This document shows positions 1 through 9,457 of a stretch of 64,000 nt of DNA, in pieces. This DNA is from Nocardioides panzhihuensis (lineage in GTDB: Bacteria; Actinomycetota; Actinomycetes; Propionibacteriales; Nocardioidaceae). The stretch lies in assembly GCF_013408335.1 (NCBI RefSeq), contig NZ_JACBZR010000001.1, forward strand, positions 930,001 through 994,000. The letters run 5' to 3'. Under the pieces are notes generated by a model. That model was not told the DNA's origin and did not search any database. It saw only the letters and a program-made list of their open reading frames with translations. Positions within the stretch are counted from its first letter, which is position 1. Every line of letters starts with the position of its first letter. A program made the position numbers and the translations under genes.

Positions 1-571
1 CGCCCGGGGTGGCTCCCAGGACCTTACCGGCGTAGACAAAGGTGTCCGGTGCAGGCTTGCCGGGCAGCCCCTGCTCATCTGCGACGGCTCCCGACACGAC
101 CGTCTCGAACCGGTCCAGGAGCCCGGCCGCCTTCAGCACGGTCGGCGCGTTGACCGACGAGGACACGACGCCGAGCCGGACGTCGAGCGTGGCGAGATGG
201 TCCAGGAGCTGGACCGACCCGGGGTAGGCCTCCACGCCGTCGCGCTCGAGCACGAGGTTGAAGGCGTTGTTCTTCCGGTTGCCGAGACCACAGACGGTCT
301 CCAGCTCAGGCGCATCCTCCGGGGTGCCCTCGGGAAGCCGGATGTCACGGGAGGCGAGGAAGTCACGCACACCGTCGTAGCGGGGCTTGCCGTCGACGTA
401 GGCGAAGTAGTCCTGGTCGGTGTAGGCGGGCGCGCCCGGGGTCTTCTCCTGCAGGTAGGCGTTGAACATCTCCTCCCAGGCACGCATGTGCACGACCGCG
501 GTCGGCGTGATCACGCCGTCGAGGTCGAAGAGGATCGCGGTGAACGTCTCCCAGGCAACAGGTCTGGTCAT
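1..571 (-). CDS. HAD-family hydrolase, beta-phosphoglucomutase type (3' end outside window)
   Basis: The frame opens with ATG at 571 and runs without a stop off the left edge, so 190 residues are visible and the C-terminus is missing. The N-terminus carries the HAD motif I FDLDGV (nucleophile Asp16 and acid Asp18). Motif II is VVSSS near residue 135, and motif III is the Lys of GKPAPDTF near residue 175. A helical cap lies between motifs I and II, as in beta-phosphoglucomutase-like phosphatases. Family members phosphorylate or dephosphorylate small sugar phosphates; the substrate cannot be read here. It is divergent from the BNR-repeat gene, and the 138 bases between them show no clear operator. 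Confidence 0.85.
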   Translation of the reverse strand, partial: MTRPVAWETFTAILFDLDGVITPTAVVHMRAWEEMFNAYLQEKTPGAPAYTDQDYFAYVDGKPRYDGVRDFLASRDIRLPEGTPEDAPELETVCGLGNRKNNAFNLVLERDGVEAYPGSVQLLDHLATLDVRLGVVSSSVNAPTVLKAAGLLDRFETVVSGAVADEQGLPGKPAPDTFVYAGKVLGATPG

Positions 572-709
572 GTCCTCAGGCTAGGGGCTGGGTGGCCCAG
601 GCCGAAGAAGCCGGGCCCGGCCGGCGTCGACGAGGCAAGATGTTTTCCTTCGGCGTTCTTTCGCTGAAATCTCCTGGCCACAGACGGTGAGCGGGTGGAT
701 GCTGGAAGC

Positions 710-1777
710 ATGGGTACGCAGCTGCTGGTCGGGACCCGCAAGGGTCTGTGGATAGGGCGCTCTGACGACGCCCGGCAGGACTGGGACTTCACCGGTCCGC
801 ACCATGACATGGAGGAGATCTACTCCGCCATGATCGAGCCCGGGACCGGGCGAGTCCTTGCCGGATGCTCCTCGCTGTGGCTGGGTGCGCTGGTGCGTGC
901 CTCGGCCGACGGCGGTGAGACCTGGACCGAGACCTCGATGTCGTTCCCGGAGGACGTCGACGCGAGCCTGGCTCGGATCTGGCAGCTCCAGCCCGGCCTC
1001 CCCGATGGCACGATCTGGGCCGGGGTCGAGCCGGGCGCGATCTTCCGGTCGCAGGACGGAGGCGCGTCCTTCGAGCTCGTCCGCGGGCTGTGGGACCACC
1101 CCCACCGCACCGAGTGGAACGAGGGGTTCGGCGGACAGGCTTTCCATACGATCCTGCCGCACCCCACCGATCCGGACTCGGTGACCGCGGCGATCTCGAC
1201 CGGCGGCGTCTACCAGACCCGTGACGGCGGGAAGTCCTGGGAGGCGCGCAACAACGGCATCATCGCGGTCTTCCTGCCCGAGGGGCAGCAGTACCCCGAG
1301 TTCGGCCAGTGTGTCCACAAGGTTGCTCGCCACCCGTCTCGCCCCGAGCGGCTCTACCTGCAGAACCACGGCGGTGTCTACCGATCCGACGACGAGGGCG
1401 CCTCGTGGAAGTCCATCGCCGACGGTCTGCCCACCGACTTCGGCTTCGCCATGGTCGTCCACCCCAAGGAGCCCGACACGATCTTCACCTTCCCGATCGG
1501 TGCCGGCGAGTCCCGCTACCCGCCGGAGGCCAAGCCGATCGTGTGGCGCTCGCGCGACGCCGGCGACCACTGGGAGGCGCTCGACTCGGGCCTGCCCGAC
1601 CACTTCTACGTCGGTGTCATGCGCGATGCGATGTGCGCCGACGACCACGAGTCGGCCGGTGTCTACTTCGGCGCCCGCAACGGCTCAGTCTGGGCCTCCG
1701 CCGATGCCGGCGACTCCTGGCGCGAGATCCTCCGCGACATCCCCGACGTGATGGTGGTCCGGGCCGCGAAGGTGTGA
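710..1777 (+). CDS. BNR/Asp-box repeat beta-propeller protein (sialidase-like fold)
   Basis: About 355 residues built from repeated Asp-box motifs: [40 protein letters not shown] and SADAGDSW. Six such turns indicate a six- or seven-bladed propeller of the WD40/YVTN/BNR class, often annotated as exo-alpha-sialidase or glycosyl hydrolase. The sialidase catalytic Arg triad is not evident, so enzymatic activity is doubtful. No signal peptide is seen, so it should be cytoplasmic. I chose ATG 710 because family members begin near [14 protein letters not shown]; an in-frame GTG lies five codons upstream at 695. Function unknown. Confidence 0.75.
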   Translation: MGTQLLVGTRKGLWIGRSDDARQDWDFTGPHHDMEEIYSAMIEPGTGRVLAGCSSLWLGALVRASADGGETWTETSMSFPEDVDASLARIWQLQPGLPDGTIWAGVEPGAIFRSQDGGASFELVRGLWDHPHRTEWNEGFGGQAFHTILPHPTDPDSVTAAISTGGVYQTRDGGKSWEARNNGIIAVFLPEGQQYPEFGQCVHKVARHPSRPERLYLQNHGGVYRSDDEGASWKSIADGLPTDFGFAMVVHPKEPDTIFTFPIGAGESRYPPEAKPIVWRSRDAGDHWEALDSGLPDHFYVGVMRDAMCADDHESAGVYFGARNGSVWASADAGDSWREILRDIPDVMVVRAAKV

Positions 1778-1889
1778 GGCTGGGCACGGGGCCGACAGTA
1801 GAAGGCGGATGAACTGCCGAGACCGATCGACGGTCCAGCGTGTGTCACCGTGTTCTGGGACGTACGCCGCCGGGCGTAATCTGATCGCC

Positions 1890-3737
1890 ATGCCCACTCT
1901 TCGCTCCGCAACCTCGACCTCGGGCCGCAACATGGCGGGTGCTCGCGCGCTGTGGCGCGCGACCGGCATGACCGATGACGACTTCGGCAAGCCGATCATC
2001 GCGATCGCCAACTCGTTCACCGAGTTCGTGCCCGGCCATGTCCACCTCCGTGACCTCGGCAAGATCGTCGCCGAGACGATCCAGGAGGCCGGGGGAGTGG
2101 CCAAGGAGTTCAACACGATCGCCGTCGACGACGGCATCGCGATGGGCCACGCCGGGATGCTCTACTCGCTGCCGAGCCGCGAGCTGATCGCGGACGCGGT
2201 GGAATACATGGTCGAGGCGCACCGCGCCGACGCGATCGTGTGCATCTCCAACTGCGACAAGATCACCCCCGGCATGCTGCTCGCCAGCCTGCGCCTCAAC
2301 ATCCCGGTGGTCTTCGTCTCCGGCGGCCCGATGGAGGCCGGCAAGACGGTCGCCGTCGAGGGCCTGGTCCACGACAAGCTCGACCTGGTCGACGCGATGG
2401 TGCTCTCGGTCAACGAGGACGTCAGCGACGAGCTCCTCGACACGGTCGAGCGCGCCGCCTGTCCGACCTGCGGCTCGTGCTCGGGCATGTTCACCGCCAA
2501 CTCGATGAACTGCCTCACCGAGGCCATCGGCCTGAGCCTGCCCGGCAACGGCTCGACCCTGGCCACCCACGCCAAGCGCCGCGCGCTGTTCGAGGAGGCG
2601 GGACGTACGGTCGTCGAGCTCTGCCGCCGCTACTACCAGGAGGACGACGAGTCCGTCCTGCCGCGGAGCATCGCCAGCCGCAGCGCCTTCGAGAACGCGG
2701 TCGCGCTCGACGTCGCCATGGGCGGCTCGACCAACACCGTGCTGCACCTGCTCGCGGCCGCCCGCGAGGCCGAGCTCGACTTCAACGTGGACGACATCGA
2801 CCAGATCTCGCGCCGGGTCCCGTGCCTGAGCAAGGTCGCCCCCAACAGTCCGAAGTACCACATGGAGGACGTCCACCGCGCCGGCGGCATCCCTGCCCTG
2901 CTCGGCGAGCTGCGCCGCGGCGGCGCGCTCAACGAGGACGTCCACACCATCCACTCCGACACCATCGACGAGTGGCTCGGCGCCTGGGACATCCGCGCCG
3001 AGAACCCCAGCCAGGAGGCGCTCGACCTCTTCCTCGCCGCGCCCGGCGGGGTGCGTACGACCGAGGCGTTCTCCACAGAGAACCTCTGGGCCAGCCTCGA
3101 CACCGACGCCGCAGAGGGCTGCATCCGCGACTTCGAGCACGCCTACTCCGCCGACGGCGGGCTGGCGATCCTGTCGGGCAACGTCGCCCCCGACGGCTGT
3201 GTCGTCAAGACCGCCGGCGTCCCCGACGACTGCCTCACCTTCACCGGCACGGCCATCGTCTTCGAGTCCCAGGACGCCGCGGTCGAGGGCATCCTCGGCA
3301 AGTTGGTCGAGGCCGGCCATGTGGTGGTGATCCGCTACGAGGGGCCGAAGGGCGGGCCGGGAATGCAGGAGATGCTCTACCCGACCTCCTTCCTCAAGGG
3401 CCGCGGTCTGGGCCAGAAGTGCGCGCTGATCACCGACGGCCGCTTCTCCGGCGGCACCAGCGGCCTCTCGATCGGCCACGTGTCCCCGGAGGCGGCCGGC
3501 GGTGGCCTGATCGCACTCATCGAGGACGGTGACCAGATCTCCATCGACATCCCGAACCGCTCGATCGCGCTCGACGTCGACGACTTCGTCCTCGACCAGC
3601 GCCGCGCGGCTCAGGAGAAGCGCGACAAGCCCTACACCCCTGCCAACCGTGACCGTAAGGTCTCCGCGGCGCTGCGGGCCTACGCCTCGATGGCCACCTC
3701 GGCCTCCGACGGCGCCTACCGGCTCGTCCCGGAGTAG
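1890..3737 (+). CDS. ilvD: Dihydroxy-acid dehydratase
   Basis: 615 residues, the usual length of IlvD. It dehydrates 2,3-dihydroxy-isovalerate and 2,3-dihydroxy-3-methylvalerate to the keto acids of valine and isoleucine, using an Fe-S cluster and Mg2+. Visible signatures are the cluster Cys in [10 protein letters not shown], Cys in [20 protein letters not shown], and the C-terminal [22 protein letters not shown]. Start ATG 1890 is preferred over an upstream in-frame ATG at 1809. It gives the standard N-terminus and has a -10 box TAATCT (1877-1882) exactly seven bases before it, which suggests a leaderless mRNA. There is no leader peptide here, unlike at ilvB, leuB and cimA. Confidence 0.97.
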   Translation: MPTLRSATSTSGRNMAGARALWRATGMTDDDFGKPIIAIANSFTEFVPGHVHLRDLGKIVAETIQEAGGVAKEFNTIAVDDGIAMGHAGMLYSLPSRELIADAVEYMVEAHRADAIVCISNCDKITPGMLLASLRLNIPVVFVSGGPMEAGKTVAVEGLVHDKLDLVDAMVLSVNEDVSDELLDTVERAACPTCGSCSGMFTANSMNCLTEAIGLSLPGNGSTLATHAKRRALFEEAGRTVVELCRRYYQEDDESVLPRSIASRSAFENAVALDVAMGGSTNTVLHLLAAAREAELDFNVDDIDQISRRVPCLSKVAPNSPKYHMEDVHRAGGIPALLGELRRGGALNEDVHTIHSDTIDEWLGAWDIRAENPSQEALDLFLAAPGGVRTTEAFSTENLWASLDTDAAEGCIRDFEHAYSADGGLAILSGNVAPDGCVVKTAGVPDDCLTFTGTAIVFESQDAAVEGILGKLVEAGHVVVIRYEGPKGGPGMQEMLYPTSFLKGRGLGQKCALITDGRFSGGTSGLSIGHVSPEAAGGGLIALIEDGDQISIDIPNRSIALDVDDFVLDQRRAAQEKRDKPYTPANRDRKVSAALRAYASMATSASDGAYRLVPE

Positions 3738-3754
3738 GGCAGTAGGACAGGGCC

Positions 3755-3784
3755 GGTCCGCCCGCTGGATATTGCGGGCGGACC
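3755..3784. terminator. Strong hairpin after ilvD
   Basis: GGTCCGCCCGC (3755-3765) pairs perfectly with GCGGGCGGACC (3774-3784) around an 8-base loop, 18 bases after the ilvD stop. There is no T-run, so it is a stem of the kind common at actinobacterial gene ends rather than a classical intrinsic terminator. Confidence 0.55.
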
Positions 3785-3812
3785 CGGCGTTCCTGCTGAC
3801 ACGATCTGCCGC

Positions 3813-4376
3813 ATGGGAAAGGTTCATGCGCGCGTCGAGGGTCGCCTACGGGAGTTCGTCGATCGTCAGGTCGTCTTCTTCGTAGCCACCGCGGCGCTCG
3901 CCGATGATGGTCATGTCAACGTGTCACCGCGGGGCATGCCGGGCACCTTCGGGATGCTGGACGAGCTCACCTTCGCGTGGGTCGACGGCACCGGGAGCGG
4001 CAGCGAGACCATCGCGCACCTGCGTGAGAACGGCCGGATCACGGTGATGTTCTGCGCCTTCGACGGGGCGCCGAACATCGTCCGCTTCCATGGCCGTGGC
4101 CGGGTCGTCACCCGCTACGACGAGGAGTACGCCGCCCTGGCCGGCCGCTTCACCGACCTCCCCGGCGCCCGCGCGGTCGTCGTCGTGGACATCGAGCGGG
4201 TCTCCGACTCCTGCGGCTTCGCCGTCCCGCTGATGTCGTACGTCGGCGAGCGCGAGCTGCTCCCGGCGTACTTCGAACGCAAGGGGGTCGACGGCTCCGC
4301 CGAGTACCGGCGCCGGAAGAACCCTGTCAGTCTCGACGGTCTCCCGGCCTTCGACTTCGACCCGATGCCGGAGTAG
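3813..4376 (+). CDS. Pyridoxamine 5'-phosphate oxidase-family (FMN split-barrel) protein
   Basis: 187 residues. The N-terminal half reads like the split-barrel flavin/F420-binding fold: FFVATAALADDGHVNVSPRGMPGTFGMLDE, then ITVMFCAFDGAPNIVRFHGRGRVV. The C-terminal tail with SYVGERELLPAYFERKG is typical of a subfamily annotated only as PPOX-class. The cofactor may be FMN or F420; the window carries cofC, so the cell probably makes F420. ATG 3813 has a CACGAT box seven bases upstream. Monocistronic between ilvD and an MFS gene. Substrate not known. Confidence 0.8.
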   Translation: MGKVHARVEGRLREFVDRQVVFFVATAALADDGHVNVSPRGMPGTFGMLDELTFAWVDGTGSGSETIAHLRENGRITVMFCAFDGAPNIVRFHGRGRVVTRYDEEYAALAGRFTDLPGARAVVVVDIERVSDSCGFAVPLMSYVGERELLPAYFERKGVDGSAEYRRRKNPVSLDGLPAFDFDPMPE

Positions 4377-4467
4377 TCGACCCGCGGCCTGTCGAAACCG
4401 ACCGCGACCGTTCGTGGGATGGGTGAGGGGCCGACACGGCGGCCCACCTGACGCGGGAGTGGTTGCG

Positions 4468-5721
4468 ATGTTGGATCAGAGGTCGGATCAGAGGTCGGAT
4501 CGATGGAAGCGAGACGTGCTGGTCTTCCTCGGTGGCCAGACAGTGTCGTCGTTGGGGTCGATGATCGTCGCGTACGCGGTGATGTGGCATCTCACGGTCG
4601 AGACCGGGTCGGCCGCGGTGCTGACCCTGAGCGTCGCGGCCGGGATGCTGCCGCAGGCGGTGGTGTCGGTCTTCGGTGGGGTGTGGGCCGACCGGCACTC
4701 GCGCAAGCTCCTGATCATCGGGGCCGACTCGACGATCGCGGCAGCCACCTTGGTGCTCGCGCTGCTGATGCTGACCGGGGCCGGTGACCTGTGGATGATC
4801 TTCGTCGCCATGGCGGTCCGCTCCGCGCTGGCCGGGATCCAGGGGCCCGCGGTCAACGCCATGCTCCCGCAGATCGTCCCGGCCGAGCACCTGATGCGCG
4901 TCAACGGCGTCCAGCAGACGATCCAGTCCGGGATGATGCTGTTCGCGCCGGCGGTGGCCGCCGGGATCTACGCGAGCACCGACATCGTCGCGGTCTTCTT
5001 CATCGACGTGGTGACGGCCGTGGCCGGCGTACTCCTGCTTCTTCTGGTTCCGGTGGCCCGGGTGGCTCGGGCGACCGGCTCGTCAGGGCCGGTGAGCTAC
5101 TTCGGTGACCTGGTCGCGGGCGTTCGCTACGTCAGGGGGAACGCCTCGGTGCGCTGGGTGATGGTGCTGGTGGCGGTCGTCATGTTCATGGCCGGCGCCC
5201 CGGCGCACCTCACGCCGCTGATGATCACGCGCAGCTTCGGCGAGGAGGTCTGGATGCTGGGCGTCAACGAGCTGTTCTGGAGCGTCGGGATGCTCCTCGG
5301 TGGCGCGATGATGGCCGTGTTCGGGCCGAAGGTGAAGCGCCGGATGCGGCTGATGGTCGCCGCCTCGGTCGGCGTCGGTGTGCTCGTCGTCGGGCTGGGC
5401 GTCTCGACCGACTTCTGGATGTTCTCGGTCGCCGGGCTGGTGATCTGCATCCTGTTCCAGATGCTGCTGGTGCCCGCGACGACGGTCCTGCAGGAGCAGG
5501 TCGACGACTCGATGCGCGGCCGGGTGTTCGGGTTCTACGGGATCGTCATGTCGGTGGCGATGCCGGTCTCGATGATCGTGTTCGGGCCGCTCGCGGACCG
5601 GTTCGCCGTGGAGTCGGTGATGATCCTCGCCGGTGTGCTGCTCCTGGTCTGCGTGCTCGGCATGCTCGCCGTCGGTGCAGCTCGGCGCTCGCTCGCGACG
5701 GCGGATGCGGCGGCCTACTGA
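4468..5721 (+). CDS. MFS transporter, multidrug-exporter type
   Basis: 417 residues with about twelve hydrophobic segments. The N-terminal FLGGQTVSSLGSMIVAYAVMWHL and the loop GGVWADRHSRKLLII (cytoplasmic loop 2-3, motif A-like D-R-x-x-R) match the MFS_3/enterobactin-exporter-like group. The C-terminal half has DDSMRGRVFGFYGIVMSVAMPVSM, characteristic of this group. Start ATG 4468 follows GCGGGAG at 8 bases; an in-frame ATG at 4414 would add 18 unlike residues. The first codons contain a 12-base tandem repeat (GGATCAGAGGTC) encoding DQRSDQRSDR. This subgroup includes siderophore and drug exporters; it lies 0.7 kb from the iron-uptake operon, but substrate is not demonstrated. Confidence 0.85.
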   Translation: MLDQRSDQRSDRWKRDVLVFLGGQTVSSLGSMIVAYAVMWHLTVETGSAAVLTLSVAAGMLPQAVVSVFGGVWADRHSRKLLIIGADSTIAAATLVLALLMLTGAGDLWMIFVAMAVRSALAGIQGPAVNAMLPQIVPAEHLMRVNGVQQTIQSGMMLFAPAVAAGIYASTDIVAVFFIDVVTAVAGVLLLLLVPVARVARATGSSGPVSYFGDLVAGVRYVRGNASVRWVMVLVAVVMFMAGAPAHLTPLMITRSFGEEVWMLGVNELFWSVGMLLGGAMMAVFGPKVKRRMRLMVAASVGVGVLVVGLGVSTDFWMFSVAGLVICILFQMLLVPATTVLQEQVDDSMRGRVFGFYGIVMSVAMPVSMIVFGPLADRFAVESVMILAGVLLLVCVLGMLAVGAARRSLATADAAAY

Positions 5722-5746
5722 GCAGCGGTCACGGCGGTCAGCGAGA

Positions 5747-6448
5747 ATGACCGCCGTGACCGACTTCTCCTATCCCGTGGGTGACCTCGTCGAGGGCTGG
5801 CAGGCGCGGCCGTGGCCGGAGCCGGTGGCTCTGGAGGGGCGCTACGTCCGGATCGCGCCGCTCTCGTCGGCGCTGTACTCGGACCTCTACACCGCGGTCT
5901 GCGGACCCGGGGACGCCGACCTGTGGACCTACCGGCCGATCCCGATGCCCACCTCGCTGCAGGAGCTGTGGATGCACCTGGCGGGCCTCGTCGATGCCGC
6001 CGACGTCGTGCCGTTCGCGTTCGTCCCGAAGGAAGGGGAGCGCGACGGCAGGGCGAGCGGGGTCGCGGGCTACCACGCCGTCGACCCCGGGAACGGGAGC
6101 ATCGAGGTCGGTGGCGTGCTCTTCGGTCCGTCGCTGGCCCGGACGCGCATGGCGACCGAGGCGATCCACCTGCTCATGTGGCACGCGTTCGACACGCTGG
6201 GCTACCGGCGGTTCGAGTGGAAGCTCGACGCGCTCAACGAGCCGTCACGACGGGCCGCGGAGCGACTGGGGTTCAGCTACGAGGGCCGGTTCCGCAACCA
6301 CATGGTCGTCAAAGGACGCAACCGGGACACCGACTGGTTCTCCGTCACCGCCGAGGAGTGGCCCGCCGTGCGGGAGCGGCACGAGCACTGGCTCGACCCC
6401 GCGAACTTCGACGAGCAGGGACGCCAGCGCAGCCCTCTCCGGCCGTAG
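5747..6448 (+). CDS. GNAT-family N-acetyltransferase (RimJ/RimL type)
   Basis: About 233 residues with the RimJ/RimL layout: WKLDALNEPSRRAAERLGFSYEGRFRNHMVVKGRNRDTDWFSVTAEEW is the classic acetyl-CoA fold end. The pyrophosphate-binding loop sits at LARTRMATEAIHLLMWHAF, where the usual R-G-x-G-T is diverged to RTRMAT. Start ATG 5747; GTG 5756 is an alternative, with GAGAAT seven bases before it as in leaderless genes. Convergent with the iron ATPase gene, whose stop lies 4 bases away. Acceptor unknown. Confidence 0.82.
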   Translation: MTAVTDFSYPVGDLVEGWQARPWPEPVALEGRYVRIAPLSSALYSDLYTAVCGPGDADLWTYRPIPMPTSLQELWMHLAGLVDAADVVPFAFVPKEGERDGRASGVAGYHAVDPGNGSIEVGGVLFGPSLARTRMATEAIHLLMWHAFDTLGYRRFEWKLDALNEPSRRAAERLGFSYEGRFRNHMVVKGRNRDTDWFSVTAEEWPAVRERHEHWLDPANFDEQGRQRSPLRP

Positions 6449-6452
6449 CCCA

Positions 6453-7295
6453 CTAGAGCGCGTCCACCGCCACGACATGGTGACGCCCCATCGGCAGCAT
6501 GAGCGGCTTGTCCGAGACAGGGTCCTGGATGACCGTGCTGCGCATCCCGAAGACGTCCTGGACGAGCTCCGGGACCAAGACCTCATGGGGTCGGCCGGCG
6601 GAGTGCAGGCGGCCGTCGTGCAGGGCGATGAGGTTGTCGGCGTAGCGCGCCGCGAGGTTGAGATCGTGCAGCACCATCACGATCGTGGTGCCGGCGCTGC
6701 GGTTGAGGTCGGTCAGGAGGTCGAGCACCTCGACCTGATGGCTGATGTCGAGGAAGGTGGTGGGCTCGTCGAGAAGCAGGATCTCGGTCTCCTGCGCGAG
6801 CGCCATCGCGATCCAGACCCGTTGCCGCTGGCCACCGGAGAGCTCGTCGACGGAGCGGCCGATCAGCTCGACGGTGTCGGTGGCGCGAAGCGCAGCGGTC
6901 ACCGCGCGGTCGTCGGCCTCCGACCAGCGAGTCATGACTCGCTGGTGCGGGTGCCGGCCACGGCCCACCAGCTCGCCGACGGTGATCCCCTCCGGCGCGA
7001 TCGGCGACTGCGGCAGCAGGCCCATCCGCCGGGCGAGCTGCTTGGCCGGCGTCGCATGAACCTCCTTGCCGTCCAGCAGCACGCGGCCGGTCCGGGGCGG
7101 CAACAGCCGTGTCATCGAGCGAAGCAGCGTCGACTTGCCGCACGCGTTCGGACCGACGATGGCGGTGACCTCGCCCGGTGCGATGACGAGATCCAGATCG
7201 TGCACGACCTCCCGGTCGCCGTAGCCGAGAGTCAGCTTCTCGATCTCCAAGCGCGGCCGGCCGTTGGGCTGGTCAGCGGGCTGGTTGAGGGTCAC
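6453..7295 (-). CDS. Iron-siderophore ABC transporter ATP-binding protein
   Basis: 280 residues, FepC/FecE-like. Walker A is GPNACGKST, the Q-loop lies at LLPQSPIAP, the signature is LSGGQRQRVWIAMALAQ, Walker B is EILLLDEPTT, and the switch His is in VLHDLNLAARYADN. It powers import of ferric siderophores through the two permeases encoded just upstream. The start is GTG 7295, overlapping the permease stop by four bases (GTGA). An ORF extending to 7553 is only the upstream gene read in another frame. Last gene of the operon controlled from the iron box at 10505. Confidence 0.93.
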   Translation of the reverse strand: MTLNQPADQPNGRPRLEIEKLTLGYGDREVVHDLDLVIAPGEVTAIVGPNACGKSTLLRSMTRLLPPRTGRVLLDGKEVHATPAKQLARRMGLLPQSPIAPEGITVGELVGRGRHPHQRVMTRWSEADDRAVTAALRATDTVELIGRSVDELSGGQRQRVWIAMALAQETEILLLDEPTTFLDISHQVEVLDLLTDLNRSAGTTIVMVLHDLNLAARYADNLIALHDGRLHSAGRPHEVLVPELVQDVFGMRSTVIQDPVSDKPLMLPMGRHHVVAVDAL

Positions 7296-8371
7296 AGGGT
7301 GCCTCCGACTCTGTTGACGCGGACGATGAGATAGAGCAGGTACGGAGCGCCGAGGATGCCCGTGACCACGCCGACCGGCATCCGGGTGCCGAAGGCGTAC
7401 TGGCCCGCGAAGTCGGCGACGAGGGTGAGCAGCGCGCCGACCAGGGCCGCCGGAACCAGGAGGGAGCCCCGGGAGCCGACGATCCGTGCGGCGATGGGCC
7501 CGGAGAGCAGAGCGAGGAACGCGATCGGTCCGGATGCGGCCGTCGCCACGCACACCAGTCCGACCGCGGCGACGATCGTGAGCAGTCGCGTCCGCTCGAT
7601 GCGTACGCCGAGCGCGGAGGCCGCATCGTCACCGAGCTGTGCGGCAGCGAGGGCACGCGTCTGGAGGAGCACGGCACCGCCCAGCACGACGACCGCCGTG
7701 AGGACCACGAGGACGTCGCGCCACAGCGCTCCGTTCAGGCTTCCGGTGAGCCAGCGCAACGCCTCGGCGAGCTGGAAGTTGGTGGCGCGCTCGAGCTGCC
7801 AGGAGATGACGCTCTGCATCATCGCGGCCATGCCGATGCCGATGAGGATCAGACGCGTACCGGCCGCGGTGCCGCGCCGATAGGCCAGCAGGTAGATGGT
7901 GAGCGCGACGCCGACCCCTGCGGCGACCGCGACCCAGGAGACGAGAAGGCCGCCGAGCGAGAAGCTGACGATGGCGACGGCCGCGGCAGCGCTCGCGCCC
8001 TCGGTCACGCCGATGACGTCGGGGCTCGCGAGCGGGTTGCGCAGCAGGGTCTGGAAGGTGACGCCCGCCAGGCCGAAGGCGATCCCCACCACCAGCGCGA
8101 GGGTGGCTCGCGGCAACCGCAGCCGTCCGACGATGAACTCGGCACCGCCGGCGTCGGCGCCGAACACGACCGCGGCCACCTCGGCGAGTCCGTAGGTGGT
8201 CGAGCCGAGCATCAGGCTGCCGAGGTAGGCGGCCGCCACGAGTGCGGTAAGGAGGGCGATCAGCTGGCGACGCCTGCGCTCGCGGCCCCGACGGGCCGCG
8301 ACGACCAGGCGCAGGTCCGCGGCGGCGTCGGCAGCGCTCTCGGCCCCGATGGCGTACGGAGAGAGGGTCAC
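7292..8371 (-). CDS. Iron-siderophore ABC transporter permease (FecCD family), second permease
   Basis: 359 residues, about nine or ten membrane spans, FepG-like. Family marks include LPRATLALVVGIAFGLAGVTFQTLLRNPLASPDVIGVTEGAS near the N-terminal third and GPIAFLALLSGPIAARIVGSRG, the loop that contacts the ATPase. Start GTG 8371 overlaps the first permease stop by four bases, and its own stop overlaps the ATPase start, so the three are translationally coupled. It forms the heterodimeric channel with the 8368-9426 product. Confidence 0.92.
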   Translation of the reverse strand: MTLSPYAIGAESAADAAADLRLVVAARRGRERRRRQLIALLTALVAAAYLGSLMLGSTTYGLAEVAAVVFGADAGGAEFIVGRLRLPRATLALVVGIAFGLAGVTFQTLLRNPLASPDVIGVTEGASAAAAVAIVSFSLGGLLVSWVAVAAGVGVALTIYLLAYRRGTAAGTRLILIGIGMAAMMQSVISWQLERATNFQLAEALRWLTGSLNGALWRDVLVVLTAVVVLGGAVLLQTRALAAAQLGDDAASALGVRIERTRLLTIVAAVGLVCVATAASGPIAFLALLSGPIAARIVGSRGSLLVPAALVGALLTLVADFAGQYAFGTRMPVGVVTGILGAPYLLYLIVRVNRVGGTL

Positions 8372-9426
8372 AGCTCACGCACCTTGGCCTGGCGCACGAC
8401 CGCGATGAGGACCGGCGCTCCGACGATGGCGGTGATGATCCCGACGTCGACCTCGGTCGGCGGGGCGACGACGCGTCCGAGGACGTCCGCGACCAACAGC
8501 AGCACCGCGCCGCCCATCACGCTGAAGGGCAGCAGCCATCGGTGGTCGGTCCCGATCAGGAGCCGACCGACGTGAGGCACGACCAGTCCGACGAACGCGA
8601 TCGGCCCGGTGATAGCGGTGGTGGCCCCGGCGAGCGTGACGGCACCGGCGGCTGCCAGCAGCCTGGTCCGGGTCACGTGCTCGCCGAGCCCGGAGGCGAG
8701 GTCGTCGCCGAGACCGAGCATGTTGAGTCCACGGGCGCACCAGACGCACAGCAGAGCGCCGACGAGGAGGAACGGTGCCACCAGCCACAGCTTGTCGTCG
8801 GTGGCTCCGCCGACGCCACCGACCTGCCAGGAGACGACGTTCTCGGAGATATCGGGTCTGGGCAGGACGACCGCGGTGACGAAGGACGACAGCGCGGCAG
8901 CGGTGGCGGCGCCGGCGAGGGTGAGCTTGAGCGGGGTGGCGCCGCCTCGGCCCAGCGACCCGACGGTCCACACGAAGGCCGATGCGAGGGCGGCGCCGAG
9001 GATGGCGACCCAGATGTAGCTGATCGGGGAGACCAGGCCGAACCAGGCGATACCGGCGACTACGGCCAGCGAGGAGCCCGTGTTGACCCCCAGGATGCCG
9101 GGATCGGCCAGCGGGTTGCGGGTGATGCCCTGCAGCACCAGGCCCGACACCGCCAGCGCGGCTCCCGCGACGGCAGCCAGCACGGTTCGTGGCACCCGCT
9201 TGGCGACCGCGGCCTGGGCGAATCCCTCCGCCTGGCCGGAGACGCCGGCCCAGATGTCGGCCCAGGACGCCTCGCGCGAGCCCAGGACGATGGAGGTGGT
9301 CGCGGCCGCCAGGACCGCGGCCGCGAGCGCGAGCAGCGCCAGGCTCCGCGTCCGCCGGGTGCCGCGCAGATGGGCTGTGGGGCCGGCGGGCGCGGATCCT
9401 GGACGGCTGGTCAGAGACGTCGTCAT
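8368..9426 (-). CDS. Iron-siderophore ABC transporter permease (FecCD family), first permease
   Basis: 352 residues, FepD-like. The conserved region VPRTVLAAVAGAALAVSGLVLQGITRNPLADPGILGVNTGSS is present, as is the ATPase-contact loop TGPIAFVGLVVPHVGRLLIGTDHRWLLPFS. I set the start at ATG 9426 (MTTSLTSRPGS); the frame stays open to 9567 but that stretch overlaps the binding-protein gene. The 31-base gap to the binding-protein stop keeps it in the same operon. Confidence 0.92.
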   Translation of the reverse strand: MTTSLTSRPGSAPAGPTAHLRGTRRTRSLALLALAAAVLAAATTSIVLGSREASWADIWAGVSGQAEGFAQAAVAKRVPRTVLAAVAGAALAVSGLVLQGITRNPLADPGILGVNTGSSLAVVAGIAWFGLVSPISYIWVAILGAALASAFVWTVGSLGRGGATPLKLTLAGAATAAALSSFVTAVVLPRPDISENVVSWQVGGVGGATDDKLWLVAPFLLVGALLCVWCARGLNMLGLGDDLASGLGEHVTRTRLLAAAGAVTLAGATTAITGPIAFVGLVVPHVGRLLIGTDHRWLLPFSVMGGAVLLLVADVLGRVVAPPTEVDVGIITAIVGAPVLIAVVRQAKVREL

Positions 9427-9457
9427 CTCGGTGGGTCGATCCGTCGTCGTGCGACGG

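Noticed and set aside
1845..3827. 660-codon open frame on the minus strand, antisense to ilvD
   Set aside because: It exactly mirrors ilvD and arises from the high-GC codon bias; its translation (repeated VDVD, RRR, GHH) is low-complexity with no domain, and ilvD is certain.
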